Positions 11,123-23,332 of a stretch of 64,000 bases of DNA are shown one piece after another. The stretch's first letter is position 1, and every line of letters begins with the position of its first letter. The stretch is from positions 1,426,001-1,490,000 of the forward strand of contig JAECYW010000004.1 in the NCBI GenBank assembly GCA_023014335.1. The letters run 5' to 3'. The DNA is from Galerina marginata (taxonomy: Eukaryota; Basidiomycota; Agaricomycetes; Agaricales; Galerinaceae). The translations under genes were made by a program, and so were the position numbers. The notes under the pieces were generated by a model, which searched no databases, was not told where the DNA came from, and saw only the letters and a program-made list of their open reading frames with translations.

Positions 11123-12798
11123 CTTGAAGTAAATCAAAGTAGATGCCCTACATGCGATCTTTTAAAGAGAGTGAAGAATTATATTTTTACGAACTGGTCC
11201 TTCGCTTCCTTCTTGCAAGCCTACTTGGTTTTATACTGTACTGAGGTTCTCTTCGGCACTTCGACCAGTCGCGTATGTATTGTTATTTGGTGTTGCTTGG
11301 ACATGCCTGTTCACCAAGACAAATCTTCGTAATCTCTCTTGCCACCAAACCGCGATGTTCGTTCCGCACAGGAGACGCACTGCCAGCAGTGCGTCTCCCT
11401 CATTACGAGGTGGTGGACTTGTATTTGGTCCTTCCAGAGAGGATATATGCAGGATCCGCCAGTCCATTGCTTTCTTTTCGCTGCTATGGGTCAAGATATT
11501 TGGGCTTGGACCCGGCCGGCATGGATTTGCTTGCTGGTGTCCTGGAATCATGTACCGAATGGTTCACACTTTGTTCATCAGGCTGGAGGGAGGGGTTTCC
11601 TACCTCCTTCATCTGTGAACACGGACCAGCACGACGTTTGGGTTGTAGTTTACTGCAGCCTTCAATGTCTGTGCAAGGTCTTTGTCATGTTGTTTTCTGG
11701 ATAACCGTCTTCTGCATGGCAACTCTTTTCGCCACGGCACTTGCGTCTGTACCTCGCACATGCTACTTCAAGCATCCTGCTGGATAGCTCAACTTTCCCT
11801 GCGCTCCGGCCTTTTCTACCTGCGCTTGAGAGAGGTCGCCTTCCTGCTATAGGCCCCCGGTCAGTCTTCGTTGGACCCCGGAATACGCTTTATTGCATGC
11901 GATTATCAAGCCATGCACCTCTTCGTCTCTCGGAGATGGCCACGCCACCTTTGAGCCTTGCGCTTTGCCTCCTCGCGCGCCGCGCCAGCCTATCCGCGTT
12001 CCGTGTTGCGAGCGTGCATGACCTTGTATGTGTGGCGAACGGTGAAGTCCAACAATCGGATACATTATTGGCAGTACGAGATAGAGCGAATGGCTGGTTT
12101 AGCATATTTGCATCGTGGGCCGCCGGCTAGTCATCTGCCTTGCTTTGGGAGGGTAGACGACTTTCCGTGTGGCGAATATGTTGTCTTCGGACAGCATTGG
12201 CGGGTATCACACCCCAATTTTTTCCACCCGCTCATTCGATGAGCAAACTTAGCGCTCGACATAGGTTAAGAAAAGGTTGGTTCTCTCAGTTCCTGTCATC
12301 TGGGGAATCTAAAACTAATGAAACTTTGAAGGTAACTCTTAGGTTCTGTTTACTAAGAAGGATACTCGAGTATTTAGAGAGTGTGAGTAACGTATCAATA
12401 TGTTGCATTCAATTCCATTTTACACGACAGTTTGGGAACACCAAGCAGGGCGGGTTCTGGATCCATGGCAGTTAGTTTCCAATTGATTATAAAATACAGA
12501 AATGCATAAAGGGTACATAAAATAGAGTTAAATTAAGATATATTCGAGTACTGTAAAGTTACGCAGACCGCGACCTACAATTACATAAGATTTGAGAGAG
12601 AGGCGTCAGTATGCATTAAATAGAAGTTGCTGAAAAAGTCCCATGATTAACATAAAAGTCGTAGCGTAGTCGTAGTATCATGAAGCAAATGAGGGGCAAG
12701 TATAAGGATTAGCCAGTGCCAGCACCAGTGGACAAAGGGGCGACGCAGGTGACGGCCAGAGGAAATGAAGGGAGAAATCTATCCTGGGGTCAGAAGGG
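11123..12798. other. non-annotated 1.7 kb with overlapping open frames
   Basis: The first part is the 3' flank of the transporter. From about 11275 to 12240 several frames on both strands are open for 90-170 codons at once, a sign of skewed composition rather than of one gene; none shows a motif I know. A perfect 28-nt hairpin lies at 11371-11398. From about 12480 the sequence is AT-rich and likely belongs to the 3' side of the next minus-strand gene. Confidence 0.4.
11371..11398. repeat. perfect inverted repeat, 13-bp arms with 2-nt centre
   Basis: GGAGACGCACTGC is followed by CA and then its exact reverse complement GCAGTGCGTCTCC. It could form a strong hairpin or be a dyad binding site. 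It sits in a stretch without a supported gene, so its role is open. Confidence 0.8.
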
Positions 12799-13717
12799 TT
12801 AGACAATTGACGGATTGTCTTGTAGATGTTTCTTGCGCGTCTCGTCTTTCATATGAACCACCATTGCCGATTTTCGCGTGAAAGAACTGCCTTTGATAGA
12901 TCTGCTGGAGCAGACACAACCATGATCCTTACAGTGCCATTGAGGAGCGTAGTGTGACTCGACGTGCTTGCGCATGTCTCCGCTGACTTTGGCTCGGTGG
13001 TCACATTTCCGGCAAATGTACCCAGCCAGTTTGGCGAGAGTGGTTCCATCCTTAGTTATGTTGGTCGAGTAGTAGTCCTTCGTGGAAACGAGGGTAATAC
13101 GCCGTTTATTAACGACTACAACCGTTTCAACGGCCGATGGGTCGTTGTCCCTAGCGCGTTTGGAGTTCAACTTCCCTTTCTTGATAGGAGGGCTCTCGAT
13201 GTTCTCGTTTACCGTCGCGCGAGCGCGTTTTCTGGAACGAGAGGGAGCCTTTGTCTCCAGAATGAGGGTATTGGTGATGGGCTCGGGGACATCGAGGGCT
13301 GAGGCTTCCTCGGCCGCGAGAGATAGAGGCGCTGGTGGTGGGACGGGAATAGAATTTACCTCGGGCACTGGTTCTAGTTCTGGCATTGGCACTGGCTCTG
13401 GCTCTGGAAGGGAGGGTGTGTTCGAATGGGTGTCCTGACCCAAAGGAGAGGGAGGGAAACTTGGAGAGACTGGCTCGTCGTGCAAGTAAACTGAGAAGGG
13501 CGCTCCCGTGTATGGGTCTATAGCGCCGAGAACGATGCCCAAGAATAATTGATTGGGGCACCGCAGGGTGAAGCTTGGTTGCAAAAGAGTAAACACGATT
13601 CCGAGCTTAGAGAACATTGATTACTCACTCGAATGAAGCCGGCTCGTCGCCACCAAAGGTAAAACCAGGACGAATTCCACACTCGGAACGCGCATCATAA
13701 TATGAGGGACCGTTCAT
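12799..13717 (-). CDS. C2H2 zinc-finger protein, 287 aa
   Basis: Two exons, 13717-13629 and 13573-12799, separated by a 55-nt GT-AG intron, encode 287 residues from an ATG at 13717. The C-terminal part carries a classical finger with C217, C220, H233 and H237 (C-x2-C-x12-H-x3-H), then a looser Cys/His cluster (C244, C248, H270, H279) that may be a second, degenerate finger. The middle is Pro/Glu-rich with repeated PEPEPVP-like units (about residues 75-105), followed by Lys/Arg-rich stretches (KKGKLNSKRARD) that look like a nuclear localisation signal. A DNA-binding transcription regulator in the nucleus is the natural inference. A start further upstream cannot be excluded because the frame stays open beyond 13717. 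Confidence 0.75.
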
Positions 13718-14563
13718 GAACCCCTCCTGGGGGTTAGGTCGTAAGAGAGAAAGCATGAGTGAGATAAAAGAAACTCGAAAGGCAAATTGACCGGGCGAAA
13801 AGAATGACAAAAAAGCGGTAAGAGTGCCACAGGTGGGAGTGAATGCTATTGCAGAACCTGTATTTATGTATAATTTTTTGGGCCATAGAACACAGGCTTC
13901 TCCAGCCTGTTCACGATCGCCGGGTTTCCTGAATAGGGTATGGGCCATCGAAACGAAGAGGTACAATGGGACTCGGAATTTATAGCAAGCACGGGGCGAA
14001 ACAGAGATCAGCAATCAGTAAACTTGGCATAAAATATACCAAATCTGGTCATTGGGGCGGGAATCTGCCGGATTGGCTGAGCAATTATTTCCTTCGTTTG
14101 GTACCAATCAAAGGTTTTGAAAGAAACAATGGCAATAGGGAGGTACCGACCCGTACGGCGACGGCCGCGACGACCATATTGTCTCGAGAGCACGCACTAC
14201 GTACTTAAACGAATTGTAGATGTACCTCCGTGTAACTGGCGGGTACAAACCCTGGTTGATTTCGACAAGGTTTAGGATTTGCAAGAAAGGTAGTCCGACT
14301 CTGTCCATCATCTGGTCAGCATAGAAAATAGATAAATAAGAGGAGAATATACAAAATCCCAGGTAGACACCTCGTGTCACGGGGCTATGTATACCAATGC
14401 TATGAATCCAACCGAAGGAAAAAAAAAAAGATAAAGATTATTCCAACATTTGTAGTATGTATATTTCTAAGCACAAACCAACTTCCGGTTCACTGTCCTG
14501 CCTGTCCGATGACTCCCGTCACGATAAAGCCCTTGCGGGAATGGAAAATTTTGGCATTCAACC
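13718..14563. other. intergenic region between zinc-finger gene and SWA2
   Basis: It should contain the promoter and 5' UTR of the zinc-finger gene and the 3' UTR of SWA2, both on the minus strand. Open frames here are short and without motifs. Confidence 0.5.
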
Positions 14564-17500
14564 TCACTTCTGGGTCGCCTGGAAAGCAATCCAAGCCTCA
14601 TTCAGCGTTCCAAACACACCGTTGGCCAGCATCCGTTGTTCAATCGTTGAATTAGATGCGTTGAGCTGCGATGATAAAGAGTCAGAGAGAGCAATGAAAG
14701 AAGAAGACGAAAATGAGGCAAAAAATGTAGGGAAGAACAAGACGAAATATGGGGCCATTCAACACGAAAGAAGAAAAGCAGAAGCGGAACCGCAACCGCA
14801 AACAAGGCCGAAACACACCTTATCAGGATGCACCTTCGCAATCGCCCTCACATATCCCTTCTTCACCTGAGCAGGCGACACGAGATCCGCCATGCCCATC
14901 TTCAGGCCGCCAGTAATCGCGCCTTCCCACAGCACCGTCTCCAAGCTGGCGAGCAGCGCCCGTACGTTGGTTTCCTTCCCTGTTTTCCACGCGGAGAGAC
15001 GTGCGTCGACCATGTCCTTGAGAGCGTGCTTCGCCGCGTCTTCGGATTCGGCTTGCGCTGTGATGTTTTGCAGGGCCAACAAGGCGCGGGAAGGCTCGTT
15101 CGAGGGGGCTGGTGGTGGACGGGGCTTAGGCTTGGGTTTCGTAGGCGGTCTCGACACTGAAGCAGGACCCGCCGCCTTTGCGAATCCGGCAGCAGGGGAT
15201 GAGCTAGCTCCGGAACCAGATGCCTGGTCCTGCATCTTCCTACAACGGACACCCCCGCTGACAGCCTCCTTCCTCGTCTTTTCCTCTACCCAACCACCTC
15301 CCTCGCCCTCGCCTGCCCGACTCAACACGCTCCACCACAGACCAGCGTCGACCCACTTCTCCCGCCCTTCGCATGCCTCCGCGGCTCGACGGAGCGCCTT
15401 GACATATCCATCCAGCAAATCGACGCCGACACCTTGTGGGTGCGTCCATCCTCCGTCGTTGACACGAGAACGGCCAGCGGTGAGAAGACCTGGTGGGATA
15501 ATCGAAGGCTGGAGGAGAGGAGGCGGGGCCGACGACGACGCGTCTTTCTTCGGCGCAAGTGGGTCATCGAACCCAAACCCATCATCATTACTCAATGCCG
15601 CCTTCCCTGCCCCAGACGAAAACACAGGCTTGCCAAGCACACCCTCGACAGCCTTCTCACAATCAGCAACGGCACCGACGTATTCGCCCGTCTTCAGTCG
15701 TGAAAGAGCTCGGTTCGTGTGGAGAGGGATCAACAAGAGATGACCATCAGGCAGAGCCGCGATGGCAGCTGAATACGATTCCACGGCAGCTGCATGCTGT
15801 CCGAGCTTGAATTGCTCAGTACCAGCAGTTTTATGCTTCATTGCAACGGCCAGTGCAGAAGGGGATGCGGTGGGAAGGTTCCGAGTGGGTGGTGGTGGTG
15901 GTGGTTGTGTGGGTTGACGTTGTTGAGGTGCCTTCCTTTGTTGGGGTTGAGAGGAAGACGACGATTGGCGAACGGAGTTCGGCCTTGATTGAGAGAAAGG
16001 TGTTGAACGTTGAGGAACAGGGTCTGAAAAGAGATCCACCTCGGCCTGTTCCACTTTCACGTTCGGCCGTCTGGGGAAGACCTCTTCTCGGTCATGAGTA
16101 TCCTTGAAGCCCTCATGGTTCCTACCCGAGTCGTCTTCGTCGTCGCTCTGATGCACGACTTCCTGCATCCACTTGGGTCGTCCCCCGCCTCCAGCTCCTG
16201 GAGCTCCTCCTCTCCCACCAACATCACCACTTCTCTCCTCGTACGCCTTGACCACCTTCTCCTTTCCCCCCTTCCAGAATGCACTAGCCTTGCTAAACAC
16301 AGTCAGTCCGATCTCCGAGGCCTGCGCTAGCAGCTTATCGGCCTGTTCCTGGATATCCGTCACAGAGCCAGGACCAGAACCAGAGCCTTCCACTCCTTCC
16401 CGTAACGACGCTTGCCGTTGCCTCTCCAGCCTCTCCCGTTCACGTTCTTTTTGTCCTTTTGGCGCTGTCCGAGGATGAGCAGGGGGCGGTGCCGGTGATG
16501 AGTTGCTGGGACGCGGACGCTCCCTCTCGCCTGCATAACCTCCTCCTCCTGAACGACTTTCCTCGGCAGGGTCACCCCCGCCTAATAGACTCTCCAACGC
16601 GGCTTGGACGTCTTGCCCGTCCTTGGTCTGCTTCAAAGCCTTCTTCGCCTGCTCGACTGAGAATCCCATCTCGACAATCTGGCCCAAAATATGTGGAGGC
16701 GGTGACGAGGCGCCTGGTCGGCTGCCATGGCCATGGCTTCTTGTGGGATTAGGATGTCCGTTTCTGCTTGGTTCACGGTCAGCGTCCTGTGTGGGCTACG
16801 TCGAGTCGCATCAGTACAGTGTTTAGCAAATAAAAAAATCAAATATCTGAAAGAAGAAAAAACGTCGAAAGAACAGAACAAAAAAAGAGAGGAACAAACT
16901 GTTTGAATAACGACATACCCTGCTTACAGTAGCCCTCACGACCTCCACTGGCTGAGCCAACATCCCAAGAAGATCATCCTCAACACCATGCCCTCCTCTC
17001 GAAGCTGTAGGCGCATGTCCCCAGCCATCATCCCCATCACCGTCATCATCCAATAAACCCTTCCGTGTGGCAGAGTACCCATGGTCGTCCTCACCGTCCA
17101 AGTCCAACAATCCGCCTCTGTTTTGCCGTCCTTTTCCCGCACGGTGCCGCCTAGCTTCATCGACCCGGTCCTCTCGATTCCCAAAGTCGAAATCGGTATC
17201 TGGAGACGTAAGTCCTTCATCGTCGAGGAAAGAAGAAACTGGGACTTGAGGTTTGTTTCGGGTGCCTTGTGAGGAAGTTGACCGGGAGACGGGACGTTGG
17301 ATGTCGTTTAGCAAAGAGCCTAAGTCTGGGTCTGAGCCTGTATGGGCAGGGGCCGGTGAAGAAGCAAAATCATCCAAGTCCCAAAGTGTGGTAGCTTTCT
17401 TTTGCTGTGGTTGAGGTTGAGGCGTGCTTCGGCTGGCTGAAGCTGTCTCTGTAGTACTAGTCGCCTTGGTCGTTGGAGCTCCAAAATCTCCCAAACCCCA

Positions 17501-18115
17501 ATCATCGTCTTCTATTACCGCAGGGTTACTCGTCCCAACCTTTGCCGATCCGCCGAGTCCGCCCGCAGCAAGTGAGTCCAGTCCAGCCCACGCCGAGTTT
17601 TGATACCCAGCCCCGTCCTGCTGCTTCGCGTGCTGCTGGCCCAGACCAGACTGTAGTCCAGGGCTGCGTCCACGTTGCTGACTTTCCATGGCTAACCTTG
17701 CGGCGAGCGTCATTTTCGTATTTCCATTGCTGGTGTTCCCAGTGGATGACGAGAAAATATCGCTGAACGCATCACCCGAAGATGAACTAGCTGCTGCGGG
17801 AGCTGGCGTGCTGCTGTTCGACCGTGACATGCCAGGAGTGATGGCCCGTGAAGATGGCGCAGAACTGCCCAAGTTGGCGGCGGACGAATTGGCTAACCCA
17901 GTGCCAGTTCCATACCGCGGAGCTGGACTAGAGCTACCAGACGACGCGAGAAGGGCGAAGACATCGGGTTTGGTGTTCGTCCGTGCGGTGTTGACTGGCC
18001 GTTGGGATGCGGAATTGCCTGTGAAAGAGGTGGTGGCGGACGACAGCGTCTGGGGTTTAGGTTTAGGCGGTAGTGGGGCTGAGGAGGACCATAGGTCTGC
18101 GAATGAGTCCGACAT
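14564..18115 (-). CDS. SWA2: auxilin-like J-domain protein (UBA-TPR-J), 1088 aa
   Basis: Three exons, 18115-16919, 16786-14819 and 14665-14564, give 1088 residues. Order of parts: an unstructured Ser/Ala/Gly-rich N-terminus with DLW, DDF and DDLL-type acidic motifs (residues 1-400), which in auxilins bind clathrin and adaptors; a UBA domain around 431-470 (ILGQIVEMGFSVEQAKKAL); a linker; TPR repeats around 712-782 (TEQFKLGQHAAAVESYSAA); and a C-terminal J domain. The J-domain HPD is at 1052-1054, directly before the last intron, and the last exon reads LNASNSTIEQRML then VFGTLNEAWIAF, the auxilin type of ending. Known role of Swa2/auxilin: recruits Hsp70 to clathrin-coated vesicles and drives uncoating. 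The two introns are 132 and 153 nt, longer than usual for this window; an earlier acceptor in the first one leads to a stop. Long frames on the opposite strand here are shadows of its GC-rich sequence. Confidence 0.92.
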
Positions 18116-20434
18116 GCCGTCGTATGTTTATTCGTTATTCGGGGTCGTCACTGTCGATAAAGATTGCCATTCGGTTACGTTTTGCATCGCCCAAATCACT
18201 GAGGTCGGCTTACGAAGCGGTATAGGCCCGATATAAATGATCGTATCCGTTGCCCTGTGGCGAGGAATGGTCACTAAGAGTTTCAAATCAAAGATTAGCA
18301 CAAAGACTCTCTAGCAAACGAGTGAACTTTTACGTGCATCAAAACTACTACGTGGACCTCGCGCAGCTCTCTTGGTTTCGACTCCAAAGTATGTGAATAT
18401 AAATCTATCAAAATCAGAAGTTTAGGATGCAGATCCACTACATTCATAACATAATTCGAGTGGCCTACCTGTTCTCTTTCCCTGCAAGTTTCGTGTCAAC
18501 CGACGAGATGACAGCGGTTATTACGACGATTGGTAGGTTGTTCGGGGCCAAATTTGCGAAGATTGATTCTCGTCAATGAAAGGAGTTAAAGCCCGGCTTT
18601 TGAATGCGAAATATCACTAGATGAAGGTAAGGGGAAAGAGAGATCTGGATGATAATATCGAGGCGCGGAACGGAGATTTCGCAGTTTGATCACGTGACGA
18701 GGCATCTTCAGGGCCGGCGAGACTCTGACTTCATTGACTTCAATAAAAACGTCTAAAATTTGTTGCAGTACCCAACTTTATCCAATGGGATGTAAGTATA
18801 AACGATCGATGCACGACCGAATCGAAGTAAGAATTGATTATTCCTGGCTGTATTGTAGAACTATCTCATTAGTTGCTTAATGCTCATGACCTGATATCGA
18901 TTCACCAATGGCATGCCATTCAGTCGACGTCTCCCTCTCTCCGACAACCCGTATAGATATTTCCGTTTGCATTCGATGCCTGCCCTTAAGGCCTTGTTAG
19001 TATGTTACTGCGTTGGAAGCAAGGAGGTCGATGAGAATGAGAATAAATACATGGCGACTTACGAACATCCGTTGAGTTCTTTCATTTTAGCTCGTGTTTT
19101 TCATAGAATCCGCTTAACATCCGAAAGGGACACGTAGCTGAGGAACCCAAGACCAGATGCCTGACAAACTGGAATATGGAGTGTTGAATGCAGGTTGCGC
19201 AATAGGGCTGAAGAAAATCCTTCCTTTATGCCAATATAGGGCTGTAGACCTATCCCGAGTTCCCGGGAAATAATGAGCTCAGTTCTTCATTAGGATAGCC
19301 ACTTTCAGTCCTTCTGTCCGTAAAAAGTGAGGAAATTACGTTGGTGGCGGGACTCAGGTATCCTACCTCGAAATAACTCTACTCGAGCAGGGAGAGGCGA
19401 GGCGAGGTTGAGATGAAGCTACTTCGATCTTTAATACTCGCCTGATAGATAATCAGATTCATGACCTTGAATTGAGTAACGCATTTCCGGTTACGCCTGG
19501 CTCCATTTGGACGAGCGTAAAGGAGAATTCGAGTATTGTTCCAACATCTTCTAGGGCGATAGGTACCTTTACCCACATCGTGTAGTGGCGTTTTACAAGG
19601 TTCCTTGTTCGTCCATGCGTAACTCGCGAACCTTCCTACGATTCTAGAATGCGTATTCATTTCTGCTTTTAAGTGACCTGGCCGGTAGTGCCCACATGTT
19701 TACCGGATGGAATGTAGCCATCGCGGACTCGCCGCTGTTATGGCATAACGAAAAATGCGGTCAGTTCTATCCAGGGTTTGCACCTGATTTTACTCACCTT
19801 CCTGCCTTTTTTCACAAAATATGACTTCTCACAGATGATTCACTTCCGTGCTGGTTCTGCTCTTCATTCCAGGAACCGCGACTTCACGTAATTTATCTGT
19901 GACGCATTCGCCCTCCTCACGCGCTTGACAATATGACGCCTGTTTTATAGGCGGACACAGACCTTTAAGACCGCCGGTACTGAATCTCAAGTCTTTCTTC
20001 ATAGAACAAAACATCAGTCAGCTGACTGGCATGCCGAACATTCATATACTACTTACCAGAAGGATTGCAGTCGCCTTTCATATTTCAAAGTGAAAGCACT
20101 TGGTGGCGGATGTGTCAAGCCTGTCAGGCGCTTTGACTCTGCCTAGAAGAACAGACGTTAGTGCGTCATTAGTTCCGATATCAAGACAGGTGGAGAGATA
20201 GTGAGGAGTAGATATTGTTTATAGATGGGTACGACTTCATAGACCCACGGTTTGACAAGAGATTACTTTGACAAGAGTTCGTTTCGAGATGTTGGTGTTG
20301 AGGATAATCGTTAACTTCATAGGTGAATAAACGGAGAAGATATGAATGCGGAAGCCGATCGTCGTTCTAAACCAAAAATGCAAAAGTCTAAAGAAGGCCA
20401 TGCTTTATCCACTCCAAACCCACGAAATGAAAAC
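18116..20434. other. 2.3 kb without a supported gene
   Basis: The first several hundred bases must hold the SWA2 promoter, on the minus strand. An exact GTAAGTATAAA at 18792-18802 matches the core found before an esterase and a transporter gene; 110 bases later an ATG at 18913 opens a 74-codon frame of no known family, too weak to call. From 19140 to 20430 only short unrelated frames are seen. Confidence 0.4.
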
Positions 20435-21263
20435 TCAAAAAGTTTTACTTCCTCGCTCTTTTGGCGAAGGACGGCTGAGAGAAGCCGAGATATCTCGCCC
20501 AAGCCTGACTACAATCAATGAACAAAAGGTAAACCAGACCCTGTTCTCGTGTGTTAATTTGTGATCAACATCTTTCATGAAAGTGGAACTTACACAGTGG
20601 GTGCAATCCAGAACTTGAGGATTTCATAGAAATCACTCGTTTCTGTCCGCGAACAGAGTCCGCAGAAGTATTCTTGTAGAACCCAGATGGTCGTTTTAGA
20701 TAACGTGAGACCTGCTCCTGCGAAACCGAAAAGCGGCGCGATGTTTCGTGGCGAGAGATAGACGGAATAGAGGTAGATGAGCTGGAGTCAAAATTACAGT
20801 TAGGAATCGCCAACAAAAGGAAGGGCAGGATACAACGTTCAGAGATGTTTCGATGAGGTTCGAGACAGCTAGAAGACGAGGGGTGGATGTGAAAATGACG
20901 GAAAGACGGCGGTTATTCATCTGGGACATACCAGCAGCAGGCGCGAACCCAGCCTTTTCATGATATCCTTTGACACTGTAGACCTGCAAAGAATGGACAT
21001 GTAAGGGAGCAAGTAAGATACTTCAGGACACGCACATTGTCAATGCGCTCGTAGGTATCAAACCCACTCCAAAACCACCTCAAGTCGCCTCCTTCCATCG
21101 ACCGTGGCCTGGATACGTGGGCGGGATATCCGATATTTAGTCGTACTCTTCGCTGGATAATGCGAAACACTAACCGCATAAGAACATATCCCGCGTCCCA
21201 GAGAATGATGGGTGCAGTAATGAGAAACCAGAGGGAAATCCAAGTGTACTTCTTGGGTGTCAT
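20435..21263 (-). CDS. small EBP/EXPERA-like membrane protein, 179 a
   Basis: Six exons (21263-21175, 21108-21036, 20983-20932, 20868-20837, 20781-20594, 20540-20435) join in frame to 179 residues. The start reads TWISLWFLITAPIILWDAGY, then RPRSMEGGDLRWFW, NLIETSLNLIYLYSV, LTLSKTTIWVLQEYFCGLC and finally VVWFTFCSLIVVRLGRDIS. About four hydrophobic helices are expected. This pattern matches a conserved fungal family that I associate with EXPERA/emopamil-binding-protein-like membrane proteins; members of that clan bind or isomerise sterols in the endoplasmic reticulum. The family name is from memory and the function of the fungal group is not established. Two exons are very short (32 and 52 nt). 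The conserved-looking motifs survive the splicing, so the model is good even if the function is open. Confidence 0.75.
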
Positions 21264-22173
21264 TGCTCGAGGGCGTTATCGTGACGAGACCAGCCTCCTG
21301 TACTGCAGCAGAGGTTATTGGGTGGTTGAAAAGAGAACGGAGTCAGAAACAAGCTTAGACCCGAATGCACAAACGGAACACACCTGGGTGCAGGCTTTCT
21401 GGACTTGAGGAGAAAAATTCTCGCTTCTAGTCTTTTTATAATAAGCTCAAGGCAAACATGCTTGTGAGAGGGCCTTCGAATTGCCGTCAGGATCAAGTTC
21501 GGATTCAGATAGCCCTCTGGCTTGGCCTGATGGATGACTGATTTCATTGAACTGTGCGGCGATTAGAAGTCAATAACTGGACCAGTGTGTTGCTGGCATT
21601 GGGTGGCAATGTTGTAGCTTATTTCTCGTAAGCAAACGTTCCTTGAGCATCGGCTGGAGTAGGCCTGATATTTCCGACTCGAAGGCTAATTGTATGGGCG
21701 GTAGGTGGACAGATATGTACAAACCCCGATAAATTTTGCCAAAGGAGATGGAATAAGCATGGTACTGAACAAAGGTAAGTAGCCCGTTTTGAATTTCCCA
21801 GAAATGTGAAATCAGGATGACTCAAGCCAGTAAGATGGTCGTGGTCGCCTTCAAAGCTCGTAGTTTCAGTTTGTTTCTATGTTCTGGTCCACAGAAAATT
21901 TCCCATCACGTGGTGGCCAGGAACCTCCTATTCTTCATGTTGAGCGATTTTATCTGAGTGAAGTTCTTATAAAAGGTCGATTTCTCCAGTGCATCTATGA
22001 GTGAATCAGTCCCAACGAAAGAAATCTGAGGATTAAATATACATTTCACTTGGTACAAGACGGCATGTTGGTAAGTAGCTAGGGCTTTAAAAATAATTTG
22101 CAGCTTCATGATAGAGTATCCGACAAAATAAACTCTTATGGTGATGCTCTATCTGCGATAAAGGAAAGACGCC
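21264..22173. other. intergenic region
   Basis: It should carry the promoter of the small membrane-protein gene (right of 21263 on the minus strand) and the 3' flank of the kinase-like gene. Short frames only; no motif recognised. Confidence 0.45.
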
Positions 22174-22909
22174 TTAGCGCCAATTGGTACTCCTATTGAT
22201 GACAGAAAGGCGAGGACCTTGAAACTTCGGTGGCTCTCCGCTCTTGAGCCCATAAAAGAGCTCAAGTTGCGTGAGTTCAGGACAACAACGGCCTGGACGC
22301 AGGCGACCATTCGAATCGGCAGGTATCATGTTATCGCATTGGTGTTGCGTTGCTAGAGAGAAGTCGAGGATTCGTGGCGAGCCGTCCGAATGTACGGCGA
22401 TGTGTGTCTGACGGAGGAGGTTGGAGTGCTGGACCCCAGCTTGGTGGATCTTGCAAATGCCTAACATCAACCTCCGGCTGGCGAAGACATGGTGAGATTG
22501 AAAGAAGGTAATAGAATTCGAATTACACGTACTGGAATTCTTCCGGGTCCATTGCTGGCTTCTTCGGGTTGGGATAACAATGCTCTAACAAGAGACATCG
22601 TACATGCTCGCCATCGACCATGCCCATAAAATAGCCACGACACTCTGGAATGACAGTACCCTGGAGATGCGCCAGCCTCCCTCGGTAGAAAGAATATTCT
22701 GCCTCCAGCGCCAGCACCTGTGTTGCTCCACGTGCGATCTTGGCGACGACTTCACTGGTAGGTTTCTCTGCCACTGGGCCAAGCTTGACAACGTATACGT
22801 TGTCGGAGAGTTGAGACGAAACCTGGGCGCTTTGATGTAGATACTGCCGGTCCCAGCAGCATAAGTCCCATGAATTTATGCCGTCGAAAATGAGCTGGAG
22901 TGTGGACAT
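22174..22909 (-). CDS. protein kinase-like fold, predicted pseudokinase, 226 aa
   Basis: Two exons, 22909-22533 and 22477-22174, with a 55-nt intron, encode 226 residues. The ATG at 22909 was chosen because upstream codons in this frame read as non-coding. Seen: a beta-strand segment ending SEVVAKIARG with a candidate ATP lysine (K57), a helix with Glu (ALEAEYSFYRGR), a hinge-like LLLEHC, then IHQAGVQHSNLLRQ where kinases have the H-x-D-L-x-x-x-N catalytic loop, and ILDFSLA where they have DFG. In this loop the catalytic Asp is Asn145 and the metal-binding Asn is Thr150; the DFG Asp (D164) remains but Gly is Ser. The domain ends soon after, shorter than a full kinase. It resembles fungus-specific kinase-like proteins; loss of phosphotransfer activity is inferred from these residues. 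Confidence 0.6.
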
Positions 22910-23332
22910 CGGATATGATGAGGGAAGGAGCTGTAGAAAGGCAAGGAGGTACGGGACGTGGTTGAATCGGTTCGAGCTATATAGAAAACCGGGCTGGGGC
23001 CACAAGTGAAGTAAGTGGCACTCCAAGTGGTTGAACATATCATTGTGCGCTATGGCCCGAGCTCGGCGGCAATGCGCCATCTGATTTTGGGCTTTCGTCA
23101 TCCTTATATAGCAATATCGAAGAATACACATGGCAACGAGTGGCGAAATGCGCTTCGTCAAATTGAAGAAGTCGAGGTTTGCGGCAAACGTGCAAACGAA
23201 CGATCAGTACACAGGCATTCACGAGTTTTCCGTCCCGCAAACACTGGTATAAATACAAATTATAGTAAGTAGTAGTTAATTACATCCATTCGAAAACAAA
23301 TTACACTGGCCAGATGTGTCACAAACTCAAAG
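22910..23332. other. spacer between RTC1 and the kinase-like gene
   Basis: This 423-base minus-strand spacer must hold the RTC1 3' end and the promoter of the kinase-like gene. A minus-strand frame continuing the kinase gene upstream is open but lacks conserved-looking sequence, so it is treated as leader. Confidence 0.5.

Noticed and set aside
11231..12242. Several simultaneous open frames of 90-170 codons on both strands
   Set aside because: Overlap in all frames and absence of any motif point to composition, not to a gene; kept only as an unannotated block.
14892..15743. Plus-strand frame of 283 codons and several others opposite SWA2
   Set aside because: They overlap the conserved UBA-TPR-J gene on the other strand, show no motif, and arise from its GC-rich, stop-poor sequence.
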